DNA from: Umbilicaria muhlenbergii
Lineage: Eukaryota; Ascomycota; Lecanoromycetes; Umbilicariales; Umbilicariaceae
DNA length: 64,000 bases
Assembly (NCBI GenBank): GCA_000611775.1
Contig: KK106983.1
Coordinates: 2,290,808 to 2,354,807 of the forward strand
Reading direction: 5' to 3'
Program-made: the position numbers and the translations under genes
Notes under the pieces: model-generated
The model's input: the letters and a program-made list of their open reading frames with translations, nothing else
Told to the model about the DNA's origin: nothing
The model's database searches: none
Shown: piece after piece, positions 1-11,800 of the stretch
How the letters are laid out: every line of letters begins with the position of its first letter
How positions within the stretch are numbered: the stretch's first letter is position 1

Positions 1-2053
1 GAACAACTGGTCCGGCCCAGAAGGTCGTTTGTTGATGATGCTATTGGAGCAGAAATGGGTGACAAGATTCCCGGGAAGAAGATCAAATGTATTGACACGC
101 CAGTGTCCAATGAGCTCATACTCACGCAGAGTGACAGAGGATAGGCACGTGTCCTTGAGCATCGCATGACCGGTGTATTCAATCTCGTGGTCACCAAGGA
201 CTGCGCGTGGAGAAAGGACCGACTGCTTGACTGAGTGAACGAATCCGCAGCCGCCAGTCTGACACCGCCATTTGTCCCAATGTATACGAGAGTTGCATCT
301 GCCGCATTTGGGACAGGCCATGCCTTTCCAACAGACACGACTCACGGCATATCCAGCGTCATCGCCGGTGTCGGGTGCGAGTGGTTCTGGTTTGAGGGGA
401 TATGGCATTGTCAAAGCCTTTGGCCACTGCGTACGTTCTTGAAGAAAGATAGCGCTGTACGCTAGCTGCTTAGGCGCTCGGACACCGTTCATGTACCAGA
501 ACTCAAGGCATTCCTCGTTCAGACACATCCATCCTTGCTGGAAGACCTGTGTGCTTGTTTGATTACAGTGGGTGCAATAGAGCTGTGCGGCTTTAGTGTC
601 AAAATCACGCTCTTCTGGAGGTGGTGGTGAGTCTTTGACTGCCCACCAGCTCTTCTCGTCAAGGTGGATCTTTTCAAAACGGATCTTGAAGATAGTCTTG
701 CCGTTGGTTTGCTCTGCCCACACGTTGGTGACTTGGAAATAGTCCATAACGCAATAGCGGTGTGGGATTTGAGATGGACAGTGTTCATTATGTGACCCTA
801 CTAAAGATAAGTAATGAATCATTCTATACAAAACAGTCCGACATACCAACGATAAGCACGACAGGTACCTTGTTCTGCATGTTGTATTTCCAGGTTGAGA
901 TTCTGGCGTTATCACTGCGTTGGTCGACTGCTTGCTCCATGTGGCCGTCTTCATTCTTTGCGACGCCACCTCCACTAAATTGTTGATTAGTATCCATCAA
1001 AGAGAAACAATGTAACTGCTTACCATCTTGCTATCACCACTTCCTCATCCATGTAAGACCGCTCTCCAACATCTTTGTCCAACAGAAACCCATATCCTAC
1101 GCCGTTCAAAGTATATCCTCCGCTCTGGTAAGCGCGATAGTAGTCGAGTGTCTCACATAGTGCTTGACGACCCTGTGCAGAGCATTAGCAACAATGCGCA
1201 AAAGAACAGAGACATTTGAAATTACCTCTGCCCACACCAAAGGCCTCCCATGCGGTGGTGGGCCTTCTCTAACCTTCTCCTCCTTATCCTGCGCAGACTT
1301 GGCCTTGGAGGATTTTTTCCCCGACTTGGAACGCTTCAGGGGTGGACCATTTTCTGAGTCCGAGTTGTCCGACTTATGCTTCTTAGACGGAGACAATGCA
1401 TCGTCAGAAGATGGAGGAGAGGCTGGGAGTGCACCACCTAGCGGAGGAAGACTGTGCATGCCTGATGTTGCGTTGTCTGATAGTGTAACATCAGGGATGA
1501 AGTCTCCGTCATGAACGTCATCTATGGCGCCGCTCACTTCCTCGTCAACATCATTGGTGCTGGGTGGAGTTGTCCCTTCGCCAATTGCTGCACTCTCTTG
1601 TTGCTGAGCGATTGCGGGCGCAGATACGACAGCTTTTGCCGATTTGCGACCGGAGAATTTTGTCGCCTTGATGTCTTTGGTAGCGACTTCGCTGGAGGAC
1701 TTCGGCGTAACAGTCATTGGAGCTTCGCGACCGGTCGAGCCTGTGGCAGTATTTGTCTTGGCTGCAATCGAAAGCTGTATTTTCGCTGGGGTCTCGTGAT
1801 AGTTTGCAGTCTTGACTTTGGTCTTCATAGCTGCAATTCGCCTGGAAGGCGTCGGCATAATGGCAGCTTCAGGAGTGTTTTCCCTCAGCGGTGCTGTCTC
1901 AACGACTGCTGCTGCTCGTGACTTGGTCAATCGCCCTGAACGACGTAGAAAACTAGAGCCATCGACTTCGTCTGTCACTGTATCAGCGACCGAGGAGATC
2001 ATGTCCAACTCTTCCTTCGTAACCTCTTGCATTGCGATGCTATGAGAGGACAT
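1..2053 (-). CDS. AlkB-like 2OG-Fe(II) dioxygenase domain protein, N-terminal part
   Basis: Partial gene; its 3' end lies beyond position 1. I read four exons: 2053-1226, 1172-1024, 974-847 and 800-1, with GT-AG introns of 53, 49 and 46 bp, giving 635 in-frame codons. The ATG at 2053 is the first in frame. The first 270 residues are Ser/Pro/Lys-rich and disordered, with a nuclear-type basic stretch (KKHKSDN, KRSKSGKKSSK). A folded region follows (QSGGYTLNGVGYGFLLDKD, then PHRYCVMDYF), then two zinc-ribbon-like Cys sets (CTHC...CLNEEC and CPKC...CQTGGC) and HEIEYTGHAM. The order matches, from memory, a large fungal protein class annotated as 2OG-Fe(II) dioxygenase/AlkB-like. The catalytic HxD...H part is not in the window, so enzyme activity is inferred. 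Likely a nuclear nucleic-acid demethylase or related oxygenase; substrate unknown. Confidence 0.6.
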
Positions 2054-2077
2054 GGTGTAGGTACTGAGCGGAGTCAA

Positions 2078-2641
2078 GAGAAAGAAGGTGTGATGGGGAA
2101 AGAAGGTGTGATGGAGAAGTGACGTGAATGTAAAGAAGTAAGGCAGAAAGGTAAAAACCTAGAAGGAAGACAATCGAGGGCAAAGTGACGCCGGGCAGTG
2201 TGTGAAATATGACTGTGTGACACCTGAGAAGGCAGAAACAGCGATTCGATTTTGGCTCAGATCTAGATCGACGCCAACACTCTCCGCCACGGTCGCAAAT
2301 TGTAACAGCTGGACGAGAAAAAGACGGCGTTATCAGACTGAAGAGATGAAGAATAGCAGGAGTTTTCTGTGGAGATGTAGGTAGCTGCTGAGGGATTGAA
2401 ATGTGACGGCAGCTGTGGGATGCGGGTTGGCTTTCGCTGGGCGTGGACGATGTAGATGATGTGGTCGAGTAGGAAGTGGTCAGGCGACGACAGAAACTCT
2501 TAAGAAGTAATCAGATGAAAACTGTAATGGTTGCCTCTCGAAGTGAAGGACTGGCCCTTTGGGGTCTGCAGGCCGTGAATGGAGAAAGGGTTGGTCGGGG
2601 TATCGGAGATTACAGTGAAGAAGCAGTGGCGACCAATCGGC
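2078..2641. other. intergenic, upstream of the dioxygenase gene
   Basis: Between the start of the dioxygenase gene and the 3' end of the next minus-strand gene. It should hold the dioxygenase promoter and 5' leader. The only structure I see is a short direct repeat at 2081-2114. No convincing TATA box or RNA gene. Confidence 0.5.
2081..2114. repeat. two direct 16-bp repeats, 18-bp period
   Basis: The 16-mer aaagaaggtgtgatgg occurs at 2081-2096 and again at 2099-2114. It lies just upstream of the dioxygenase start codon on the minus strand, so it is probably in the 5' leader or promoter. Confidence 0.8.
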
Positions 2642-4594
2642 TCAAACCTTCGAGATGTGAAGAACGGCACTTGTGCAGTCGGCAAGTAGACCGCCCTGAT
2701 ATTCACGGACTCGATGGGGGCGCAGTCCGCAGCGCCGGAGCGGATATGAGGTCTGTCTGGTGCTTCGGATGCCGAAGACTGCAGCTGGAGGAGCCCACGA
2801 CCTGGAATAAAGGTCTCTGCTTCTCTTTCTGGTTCGGTAGAAGGTTTGGGAAAGGCGGACAGATGAATGCAAGAAGGATTGCAGTTCGCAGAAGGGGGAA
2901 TGGGGACGGGTAATGCTTCGAGTTTGGTCAATCGCTCTGTCGAGCAACACCAGTGGAACCGCCAGGCACTCAATGGCAGTCTGATAGCACCGTGGTGTAC
3001 TCAATGCTGTAATGAAGACCTTCAGAAGGCAAGGACTGGGATGTAAGGGATCACACGAGGAAGAGGTGGTGGAGAACGAGGTGGAAGAGGAGAGAGGAGA
3101 GAGGAGTGAGGAAAGGGTGCTTGTGGCAAGAAACGTACCGGCTCTTATACCCGTGGGCGCAGGAGGCGGGACAGTTGTGAATGCTCGCGAGAACGGCGCT
3201 ACGGCAGCCGAGTCTGGATCGGGGATAGTCGGGCGAGGTGCGTTAGGGCTGGTGTCGGCCGGCCCATTGCGACCGGCAGTGGATGCAGGGGGCGTGTTCG
3301 GGGCTTCGGCATTAACGGCGCTGGTCGACACATGAGTCGGACAGAGCCGCCGCTGGCTTTCAGATGTGAAGACCCGCGGTTGGTACCATGTGCGAGCCTC
3401 GACGCTGTTCGGGGGTCCTGCCGGCAGCACCGGTGGCGGCGGCGGCGGCGGCGGCATTCTCCAAGCATCAGACGCACCGTGGTACATCATCATGCATAGA
3501 GGCCTCGGTAATTGACGTCGTGAGCATCCAGATTCTATACCCCCATTGCTGCACATACCCTGCTGATGCGCTAAGGGCTTCGGCGAGATTGGCAGCTCTG
3601 GCTGCACCGATGCGGTGACAGCATCGCAATGCGGAGAATGTCCATTTGTATCTGGCAATCCTAACACGCCCGCTGTTTGAGATTCCTTGTCAGTCAATCC
3701 ATCTGCTTGAGCCATAACGCTTTCTGCACCTTTCCCCAAGCCATTCGACAGACCGGTCGTTGCCGTACGGTCAATATCCAGCCGTTCCACATTCGTTGCG
3801 GCATTCCGTTCAGAAATGCCCGAAGCTGCAGAAACTTCCCAATAACTCTTCGACGCGGAGGGACTGGACTCTTCAAGCATTGCAGGAACAGCTTCCTTTG
3901 GCACTACACCAGCGCACCACCACCGTCCAGCTTCTTTAGATGAAAGTTGCATCTTCAAGCAGACACCTTCCGAAGCAGATCCTTCTTCGACAGCGGCCGA
4001 ATCGGCTGACATGTTGCAGGTAGTCCTGGCTGCGTCGGGTGTCATATGGTCAGTCTCTAGGCCATTCCGATCTTTTTCACAAAGTTCTAATTCGTCATTC
4101 CCAGAGGCCAAGCTCCCATCTACAAGCCCTCTCACATCCAGTAATGACGTCCCTGCGTCGACTTGACACCCTTCTAGAAGGCCTTCCCCAAGCTCTCTTA
4201 AATCAGCGGAGTCCAGACTGGATAAATCATCCCCGTCCGAGCTTGCCAGGTCGTCCAGCTCTGCACCATGCTCAGGGGAATCCTCCTGGACGACCACCAT
4301 ACAGCCATTGGAGGATGCGCTAGATGACCTTCGGGCTAGACAATAGCCTTCCTCGGCCGTCCGTCTCAGGTGTGCGGAAGCTCTGTGCCCACTTGGTGGC
4401 CGAGTGCAAGATTTGGAGAATGTGTTGATTGAAACCCTGCTGGTCCTCGCTCGATACTCGTGCGGCATGGTGGATCCGTCGACGCCGCATATGGTCGTCC
4501 GTTGCGAGAAATCGTTCCCTTGCCGTGTCGCACCGGCGATTTTCACATCTTGAGGGCTTTCTATGCGACCTTCGTGTGGTCTGGACTTCATCAT
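2642..4594 (-). CDS. hypothetical low-complexity protein
   Basis: An uninterrupted 650-codon frame starting at a double ATG (4594). I recognise no domain. The first half is rich in Ser, Asp, Glu and Ala (for example ASSDGDDLSSLDSADLREL). The middle carries a run of eight prolines encoded by a GCC/CCG tract near 3435-3455. The last ~150 residues are Ser/Thr/Pro-rich and then basic. A possible intron (strong GTACGT donor near 3138, acceptor near 3009) would remove a multiple of three bases, and a GTATGT donor near 3555 is another candidate, so the exon structure of the second half is uncertain. Same strand as the dioxygenase gene. It could be a lineage-specific regulator or partly chance; length alone argues for a real gene. 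Confidence 0.42.
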   Translation of the reverse strand: MMKSRPHEGRIESPQDVKIAGATRQGNDFSQRTTICGVDGSTMPHEYRARTSRVSINTFSKSCTRPPSGHRASAHLRRTAEEGYCLARRSSSASSNGCMVVVQEDSPEHGAELDDLASSDGDDLSSLDSADLRELGEGLLEGCQVDAGTSLLDVRGLVDGSLASGNDELELCEKDRNGLETDHMTPDAARTTCNMSADSAAVEEGSASEGVCLKMQLSSKEAGRWWCAGVVPKEAVPAMLEESSPSASKSYWEVSAASGISERNAATNVERLDIDRTATTGLSNGLGKGAESVMAQADGLTDKESQTAGVLGLPDTNGHSPHCDAVTASVQPELPISPKPLAHQQGMCSNGGIESGCSRRQLPRPLCMMMYHGASDAWRMPPPPPPPPVLPAGPPNSVEARTWYQPRVFTSESQRRLCPTHVSTSAVNAEAPNTPPASTAGRNGPADTSPNAPRPTIPDPDSAAVAPFSRAFTTVPPPAPTGIRAGTFLATSTLSSLLSPLSSSTSFSTTSSSCDPLHPSPCLLKVFITALSTPRCYQTAIECLAVPLVLLDRAIDQTRSITRPHSPFCELQSFLHSSVRLSQTFYRTRKRSRDLYSRSWAPPAAVFGIRSTRQTSYPLRRCGLRPHRVREYQGGLLADCTSAVLHISKV

Positions 4595-5623
4595 TCCAAC
4601 AGCACCAGCGTCGGAATCAGCGTGTATATTCTGATCGAGCCAAGGTATGCTCCCCTATACATACTGCTGCAGCATCATCAAACCCATACATTGAGCTGGA
4701 GCTGACGTTGACTCATGCTAGATTGACTTCGAGCAACGCTCCACACTCTCCAGGGTATGGTTGTGTATTAGTTGAGCAACATTCGAGTTGCTACGGTAGG
4801 TAGTCACTTGTCCCACTGCCGGAAGGTGCGCTCCCCACGTCTGGGCTGCGCACCCTGAGGCGCCTGCAGCAGGCAAAAACCGGTACTCGGGCCCTCTGCG
4901 CCCAACTCAATTTTGGCACCCGTTCGAAGACGGTTGGTCTTTTCCAGTCCACGTTGATTTCCATGGCAGCGGTATCCAAAAGTCTGCAGATATACGAGGC
5001 ATCAATGAAACCCTTTATATAACCGGGCACCACATCAGGCCGACTGGAGACGTACGATTTGGAGCCTGCCAGTGATCGTTGCCCAAACCCAAAATCCACA
5101 AAGTACCGAGGCAATGGCGGCAATGCATCAATCCTTCCGACAGGGTCACTTCCGGCCATCACCAGGTTACAGGATCAATGTAATTGGCAAAACCCTTGCC
5201 CCTGCGCCTATCAAGTTCCTGATGTTTCTCAGTGTAGCCGAATACCTTCATGACAGCACTCCGACCTTATGAGAGTGACTGACACAGGCGTGACGGGGTC
5301 CTATCACGACTCAGTCTCGCGAGATGCAGAAGCTCGGCAATCCGGAGCATGGGGTCGGCAGCTATTTCCCCGCAAACTTCGGGGGGTTGAGCACCAGCTG
5401 TGGAGCCGGTTTTGAGGCAGGCGCAACAGAGCCCCAGGATATTTGGAACGGACTCCATTCCTGTACACTGTATACGGCAAGCTCACTTGTAATTCGTTGT
5501 GCTCCTTCACCACGAATTGAAACGTTGAGTTGAGCCGGCGCTTGAATCCTGCGATTTCTGTCAAGTTTCTGGGAGTTTCTTCTCCAGAAGTCGCACGCCT
5601 GCCGTAACACAACCACTTACACC
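4595..5623. other. divergent intergenic region
   Basis: Lies between the 5' ends of the minus-strand hypothetical gene and the plus-strand AMP-ligase gene, so it should contain both promoters. Small frames exist on both strands but none has a recognisable family signature. No repeat or RNA gene seen. Confidence 0.5.
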
Positions 5624-7723
5624 ATGGTCTTCTATCCTCCAGCATGGGTACCCAAGCTGCCCTTTGATCCACCGGATTCAATTCCCATTTCCGAGTTCAT
5701 GCTCAATGAGTCCTATGGACGGCATCCGTTGGGTTATTCGAAGGCGCCGTACACGTGCGGACTGTCTGGTGCCGAGTACTCGGCGCTGGAGGTACGTGAG
5801 CGTGTTGAGAACCTGGCGAAGGGTCTGGCGAAAGAGCTTGGCTGGCATCCCAACCAAGGGACTGAGTGGGACAAGGTCATTGGCGTCTTCACTTTCAATA
5901 CGGTTGGTAATTATCAAAGGTATATAGAGAGTCTACTGATGTTTGAGCTAGATTGACACCCTCACTCTCGCGTGGGCAACTCACCGACTGTCTGGTATAT
6001 CCTCACCCGCCAATGCAGCGTACTCGGTTGAAGAGCTCGTCCATCAACTCACCTCGTCCGGATCGAAAGCGCTCTTCACATGTCCCCCCTTGTTGCCAAT
6101 AGCACTAGAAGCTGCTTCAAAATCTGGAATCCCCAAGAACCGTGTATACCTTCTTGAATTGCCAGCAGAAATGACTGGCGGCAAGGAGGCTCCTAAAGAG
6201 TTCAAGACAGTGGATCAGTTAATTCAAGATGGAGCGAAACAACCCCGGCTAGATGATCTCAGATGGGAGAAAGGTCAGGGAGCGAGACAAACCGCGTTTT
6301 TGTGCTATTCCAGCGGTACTTCTGGTTTACCGGTATGTCGTTGTCCATACTGTGATTGCTCAGTTCTAAACCCTGACAAACAATATACAGAAAGGGGTCA
6401 TGATCTCACACCGCAATGTCATTGCCAACGTGCTGCAAATCCAGACATTTGAGAAGCCACATAGGGATTCTTTGATGGATCTAGGCATGCAGTCACCATT
6501 CACCGATGTGGCCTTGGGCCTGCTCCCGCAAAGCCATATTTACGCACTTGTCGTCATCTGCCATGCAAGCACGTACAGAGGTGACCAAGTAGTTGTCCTT
6601 CCCAAGTTTGACATTCATTGGTACCTCGAAGCTATACAGAAATACAAGATCCGTACGCTATATCTGGTAAGCTACTCAATCTTCGCCTACCTGCATGTTT
6701 GTATACAGGCCGAGCCAATCCATTCGAAAATGCATGTTAACCTTTGTTAACGTTACGTGGCCTTAAGGTCCCCCCGATCATCATCGCCATGACCAAGAAT
6801 AGGCAATTGTGTGACAAGTACGATCTCAGTTCCGTCGACGCCATTTTCACCGGTGCTGCCCCGTTGGGCCGTGAAACGGCCGAAGATCTCCAGAAGCAGC
6901 AGTCTAAGTGGAAGATTAGGCAAGGCTATGGTATGCTACGCAATCCTGAATTCGACTTTGGTCAATAGCAAGAGTTTTGTTGGTGAGACGCTTACGAGAT
7001 CCGTAGGCCTTACCGAGACGAGTACAGTGGTCTGTTCCAGCCCAGTGAACGATATATGCTTCGGATCTTCCGGCTCTCTTCTCCCTTCTACCGAGGCTCG
7101 TATTGTCACCATCGAAGGGAATGAGATAACTGGCTATGATCAACCAGGGGAGCTTGTGGTCCGCTCCCCCAGCGTGGTCTTGGGCTACCTCAACAACGAG
7201 CAGGCCAACAGAGAGACGTTCCAGGATGGATGGATGCGCACGGGAGATGAAGCCATCGTAAGGAAGGCTCCGAGCGGCAACGAGCACATCTGGATTGTCG
7301 ATCGCATCAAGGAGTTGATCAAGGTCAAAGTATGGAGGTTCTACCGAAAACGCATATCACGGAGTACCATGCTAAACACATCTACAGGGTCTACAAGTTG
7401 CACCTGCCGAACTCGAAGCCCACCTGCTGACACATCCTGCCGTTGCCGATGCGGCAGTCATCCCTGTATACGACGAGGCGGCGGGCGAGCTTCCGAAGGC
7501 GTTCATCGTCAAGTCTGCATCAGTAGGGCTGGAGGAAAACGACCGCATGCTTATGCGGGAGATCCAGAAGCATGTCGAGGAGAACAAGGCCAGGCATAAA
7601 TGGTTAAAAGGAGGAATCGAATTTGTGGAATCCATTCCGAAGAGTCCATCTGGCAAGATCTTACGCAGGTTGCTGAGAGATAAGGATAGAGAGGCGAGGA
7701 GGAAGGCAGGGGCGAAGTTATAG
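5624..7723 (+). CDS. AMP-dependent acyl-CoA synthetase, 4-coumarate-CoA ligase-like, peroxisomal
   Basis: Six exons: 5624-5902, 5952-6332, 6391-6666, 6768-6930, 7007-7329, 7388-7723; 585 aa. Activates a carboxylic acid with ATP to an acyl-adenylate and transfers it to CoA. Seen: the ATP-binding core YSSGTSGLPKGVMISHRNV (split by intron 2), FTGAAPLGRE, the GELVVRSP...GYL strand, WMRTGD with the ATP-binding Asp, and the C-terminal hinge/catalytic Lys in PKSPSGKILRR. The last three residues are AKL, a PTS1 variant that suggests peroxisomal import. The first intron must use GTTGGT as donor to keep the family sequence FNTIDTLTLAW; the more obvious GTAATT nearby gives a stop. The acid substrate (phenylpropanoid, fatty acid or other) cannot be read from the sequence. 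No biosynthetic neighbours are present. Confidence 0.88.
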
Positions 7724-8889
7724 ATCACTTTTGAAGAGCATCGATTCCTAGGATCTGATTGGTTTGATTGTTTATTCTTATCAGCTCCACTTGTATATCA
7801 GAGAGAGTGCCTTGTCAATGGCGGCATAAATGAAGTGGAAATGTAGCAATCTTGTAGGTCATGGAAGAAGACGACGGTCCTTTGAAACCGGAGGACCCTC
7901 CAGGCGCCAGACTGCATTCGGGGTTTGTACTCGACAACATCTGTGCCTTTTCGTGATCAATCTGCTGCTGAGGAACGCCTTGATTTCTCTCTGTTAAGAC
8001 GGCCAACTTAATATGTTGATACACCTGCCTTGGAAATTCCAACAGCGAACGCAGGGTCTGATAAGTTCCATGCGCGCAGGTGCGCTGAACTGGCAGACTG
8101 GCTAAATCACATTCGTCGCTGGTCTGCTACTAAGGGGCGCCTCGGTCTCCTCTACTCAAAGCTGTCACCTCAGTTTGATAGTGGAGTTGAGATGCAGCAA
8201 TACGTTTGGTAAGCCTGAAGGGAAATGGCGAGGCGATGAAAGTACAAGTATAGTAATAGCATAAAGCCCAAGGCGTGAGACCTGAGATCTGACGTACCTT
8301 GGTGGTCTGCATGTCCGTTGGCCTCAGCCCTGTCGGTTAGGTGTGCAACGCTGCATCGCTGCCCGCATGTGTACCTCGAGCAGCTTACGACCGCTAGAAT
8401 TGCGCTCGCTGCCACCCACACTGTTGGACCCATCCTACGGCCTTGAACAGTCGCGACGGCGAAACCTAACCCCGTTGTTCAGCTCCCCTTTAATTATTCG
8501 TAACCGTCGTCGACTTCCCACCACTCAGCCTCTCGCCATCTACCCCATCGCCCTGACGAGAGCCGACATTGTCCGTTGCCCATCACAAGGACAAGGCATG
8601 AGGTGGAGGGACGTATAATACTGGAATGAAATTGCGATCTTATCTTGGGGCTGGTCCTTCGAACGGTACTCTCTTGCTTGTTGGACTGGAGGATTTCGCG
8701 GAGGAACACGCCCGTTGCAGTGACTCCACAGCTCGCAGCGAGATCCTCGAATGCATCCGAGCTGCCTCTGTTGCTATACAATAAGCCTTCGAGATACCGC
8801 AGAGGATCATAGCATCTTCAACACCACATCAGATATTGGCAAACCTTGGAGCGCATGACGGCCGGCGCAAGGCTCTTGCGCCCATTTCC
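7724..8889. other. intergenic, upstream of the Rho GEF gene
   Basis: 3' flank of the ligase gene and promoter/leader of the exchange-factor gene. The reading frame of the GEF stays open upstream to 8836 but holds no ATG before 8890. No repeat or RNA gene recognised. Confidence 0.5.
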
Positions 8890-11800
8890 ATGGCTCACTA
8901 TCAGAATGGTCAAAGACCCTCGGGCCAGTACGGCAACGTCCAGGGTCTGCCAACGTCGCCGTCAACGTCGGGTCAGTATGGAGGATCCGTTCCGGCGCGA
9001 TCGGGCCCGACCCACGAGATGAGGAGGGCACCGAGCTTTGATCCTGGGGATGATGTGCGCTTTGGCGAAGAGGGCTATGGCTATCGAGTGGATCCAGCAC
9101 GGGACGGCGGGAGATATAGGAGCGGAGGTAACGCCAGCACACAGGACGAAGAGCTATTCATGGCAACACAAGCAGCGCCCTCCCCATCGATGTCCTACGC
9201 ATCGAGTCCGGGCGGCTACCAGCACCAAAGTGGACCGTCTCGTCCGGCAACACAGTCTGCATACAACCCGCAACAATACTCACGGCCTGAATCCCAGAAT
9301 AATAGGATGCCAGCCTATGGCGGGATAAGCAGCAATTATGGCGCTGCCCCTCAGCCATACAATCCAGCTGCGTACCAGCATCCAACATTTGGCGGTCAAT
9401 CGAGCTATGGGTCTCCCACATACGGATCACTACCAACAAGCTACGGCGTTCAACCTCCACCTATGTTATCCAATCAAAGCCCACCACTACCTCCGCGACC
9501 ATATGGATCCCAAAGGGTTTCCCATTACGGTGGGCCATCACCTCAGAACCCAAATCCTCAGTCAGAAGCCCATTATGGCCAATTACCTCTTCCTCCATTA
9601 CCAGCTTCCGCGCCACTTTCGGCTCGGCCTGTAGCGTACAGTCCACCAGCGCCGCCTCCCCCACCATTTTCCCCAGGTCGTGACACCTTCCCGTCTTCAA
9701 TTGTGTCCCAGCCGGGCCGCCCTTACTCCCAGAATCTTGGCATGTCCTCTTTTCAACAAACGTCCACGCTAAACAGCGGACCTTACAATCAACAATACGA
9801 TCGGTCCTCGATGCAGGTTGTTCAGGGAAGTGAGGACCCGAGTAGATCCTCTTCTTACGCGGCAAGGCCCTCACCGTCACCAGGGCCATCACCAATCAGC
9901 TCTGCGCATTCGACACCTGGACCGCCACCGCCTCAACATTCACCGCAGCGCGTGAATACCACCGGGCGACACCCTCAAGCAAGACCACTTCCGGGACCTC
10001 CAGCCACATCAGAACCTGACCCAGATTACTTTAGCGGTAGTAACGGTGGAAGAGCTGCTTATTCAAGCACCGACACAGAGATTGGTTATGACGATATAAT
10101 GAAGGAGGTTGAAGAGGCTGTCATGGGGAGCGCGTCAGGTACGAGCACTCGAAGACGTAGTCCGGACGCCAGCCACACTCACACAAATGGACATCTTGGG
10201 GTAGGTGGCGCAGGTCACTACGTGAACTATGGTGCATATAGTGATGGAAGCGACGCCGAAGCCGCTGCTGGCTTAGCAGCTATGCAAATGGCTGAAGAGG
10301 AATATCAGGCTGCAGCACGAAGACGAAGTGGTAGCGGAACAGCATTTGGTTCACACAATTCGCCGCCCCATTCACTCCGTAGCGAAAGTCACGGAGAGCT
10401 TAGCAGTGATAGTGATATTGTAGGTGGCGATCTCGATCTGTATGGTGGTGGTTACGGAGGTCGTCTACACTATGGCGATAGGCCGTTACCGCTCGCCAAC
10501 ACTCAATCAATGATGAGCGGAATGGATTCAGCGCAAGATTCAGGAAGATCAAGTGAACGCTTGGCTGGCCAAAACGATATGTATGATTACATGCCACCAG
10601 AAGATTACAGTATCCACCCTTTCCCAACTCTGGGTGCGAGGGTCGACACTGGAGGGACTGGTGGCTTGTCGGAACCGGGGTTCCATTCAAGAAGACTAAG
10701 CTTTGATGATGGCGATGAAGCAACCTTGGCGGACTCGGAAACGGGGCGAACGTCTGGCAGCCAAAGCCCTGTCAGAGACTACCGGGCAAGACCACTACCA
10801 CCCGCCCCTGTAGGGTCAGGACGTGTACCACAGTTATGGCCTGCAGGCACATACCAGCATCCGGAGAGGCAACAGCCGTACACATCATATCCAACAACCC
10901 CATATAATTACGACCAACTCCTCAGCCCTGATCAATTACTTACCCCTTCAGGGACTCCAGTACCAAGATCAACCTCCTTAATAAGTCACAGTAGTACACC
11001 GCAGACCGTGCCGCCAATCCGCTCAAAGACCGATGCAGAGGAGCGGCGGGCAAGGTTGCTGAAACAACAGCAGATGACTGGTATTCGTAGCGCCTCCGGA
11101 TATGGATCTGAATTTGGATCGGATGCTTCAGCATTACAACCAGGCGGTATCGCGTTAGACCTTCCTGAAATACCTTTGGGGAAGCGCAAGAAGTACAACC
11201 CTGCAAAGCTGTCAACATCTGACTTCAAGAAATGCAACGAACCTTGGGCGCTCAGCTCGATCGTGGCATGGGTCAAGGATATGAGTGAAGGCGAAAGCGA
11301 CTTGAGGAAGCACTCGATCGTCGACGGCATCGTTGCACTTTTTACGCACAAAGTACCCACCATGAACACCGCCGACGCAGAGACTTTGGGAGCTCGGGTC
11401 GTGAATGCTATGCTCCGATCAGGTACTTTGATCAAGGAGGAAGAATGGGTCAAATTTACTTCAGAGCCTATGTCTGGTGTTCTCTTCCAGCTCACTGGAA
11501 CCGGTTGCTATGCATCACGAGTACATTCACAACCAACGCCTATGTCAGGAAGATGCTACGCTCACCACTGTATGCGGACGCTGAAGAAAATAAACCTACA
11601 GACACAGCTGTTAGAGCCACAGCGTAAAGTAGAGGATTGGGCAGCATTCTACAAGGTCAAGAAAGAAGATACCGCAACTATGGATAAGAAGGAGATCGAA
11701 CGTCAAAACAACTTGCATGAGATTGTAACGACTGAAGACAGCTATATGGAGCAACTCAACATTTTACAGGTCCTTTACAGGGATGAGCTAGCAAGATGTC

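Noticed and set aside
4791-5162. Minus-strand 123-codon frame with VPGYIKGFI, reminiscent of ChaC-type gamma-glutamylcyclotransferases
   Set aside because: Only a few residues match and neither the glycine-rich start nor the catalytic Glu region can be placed; likely chance.
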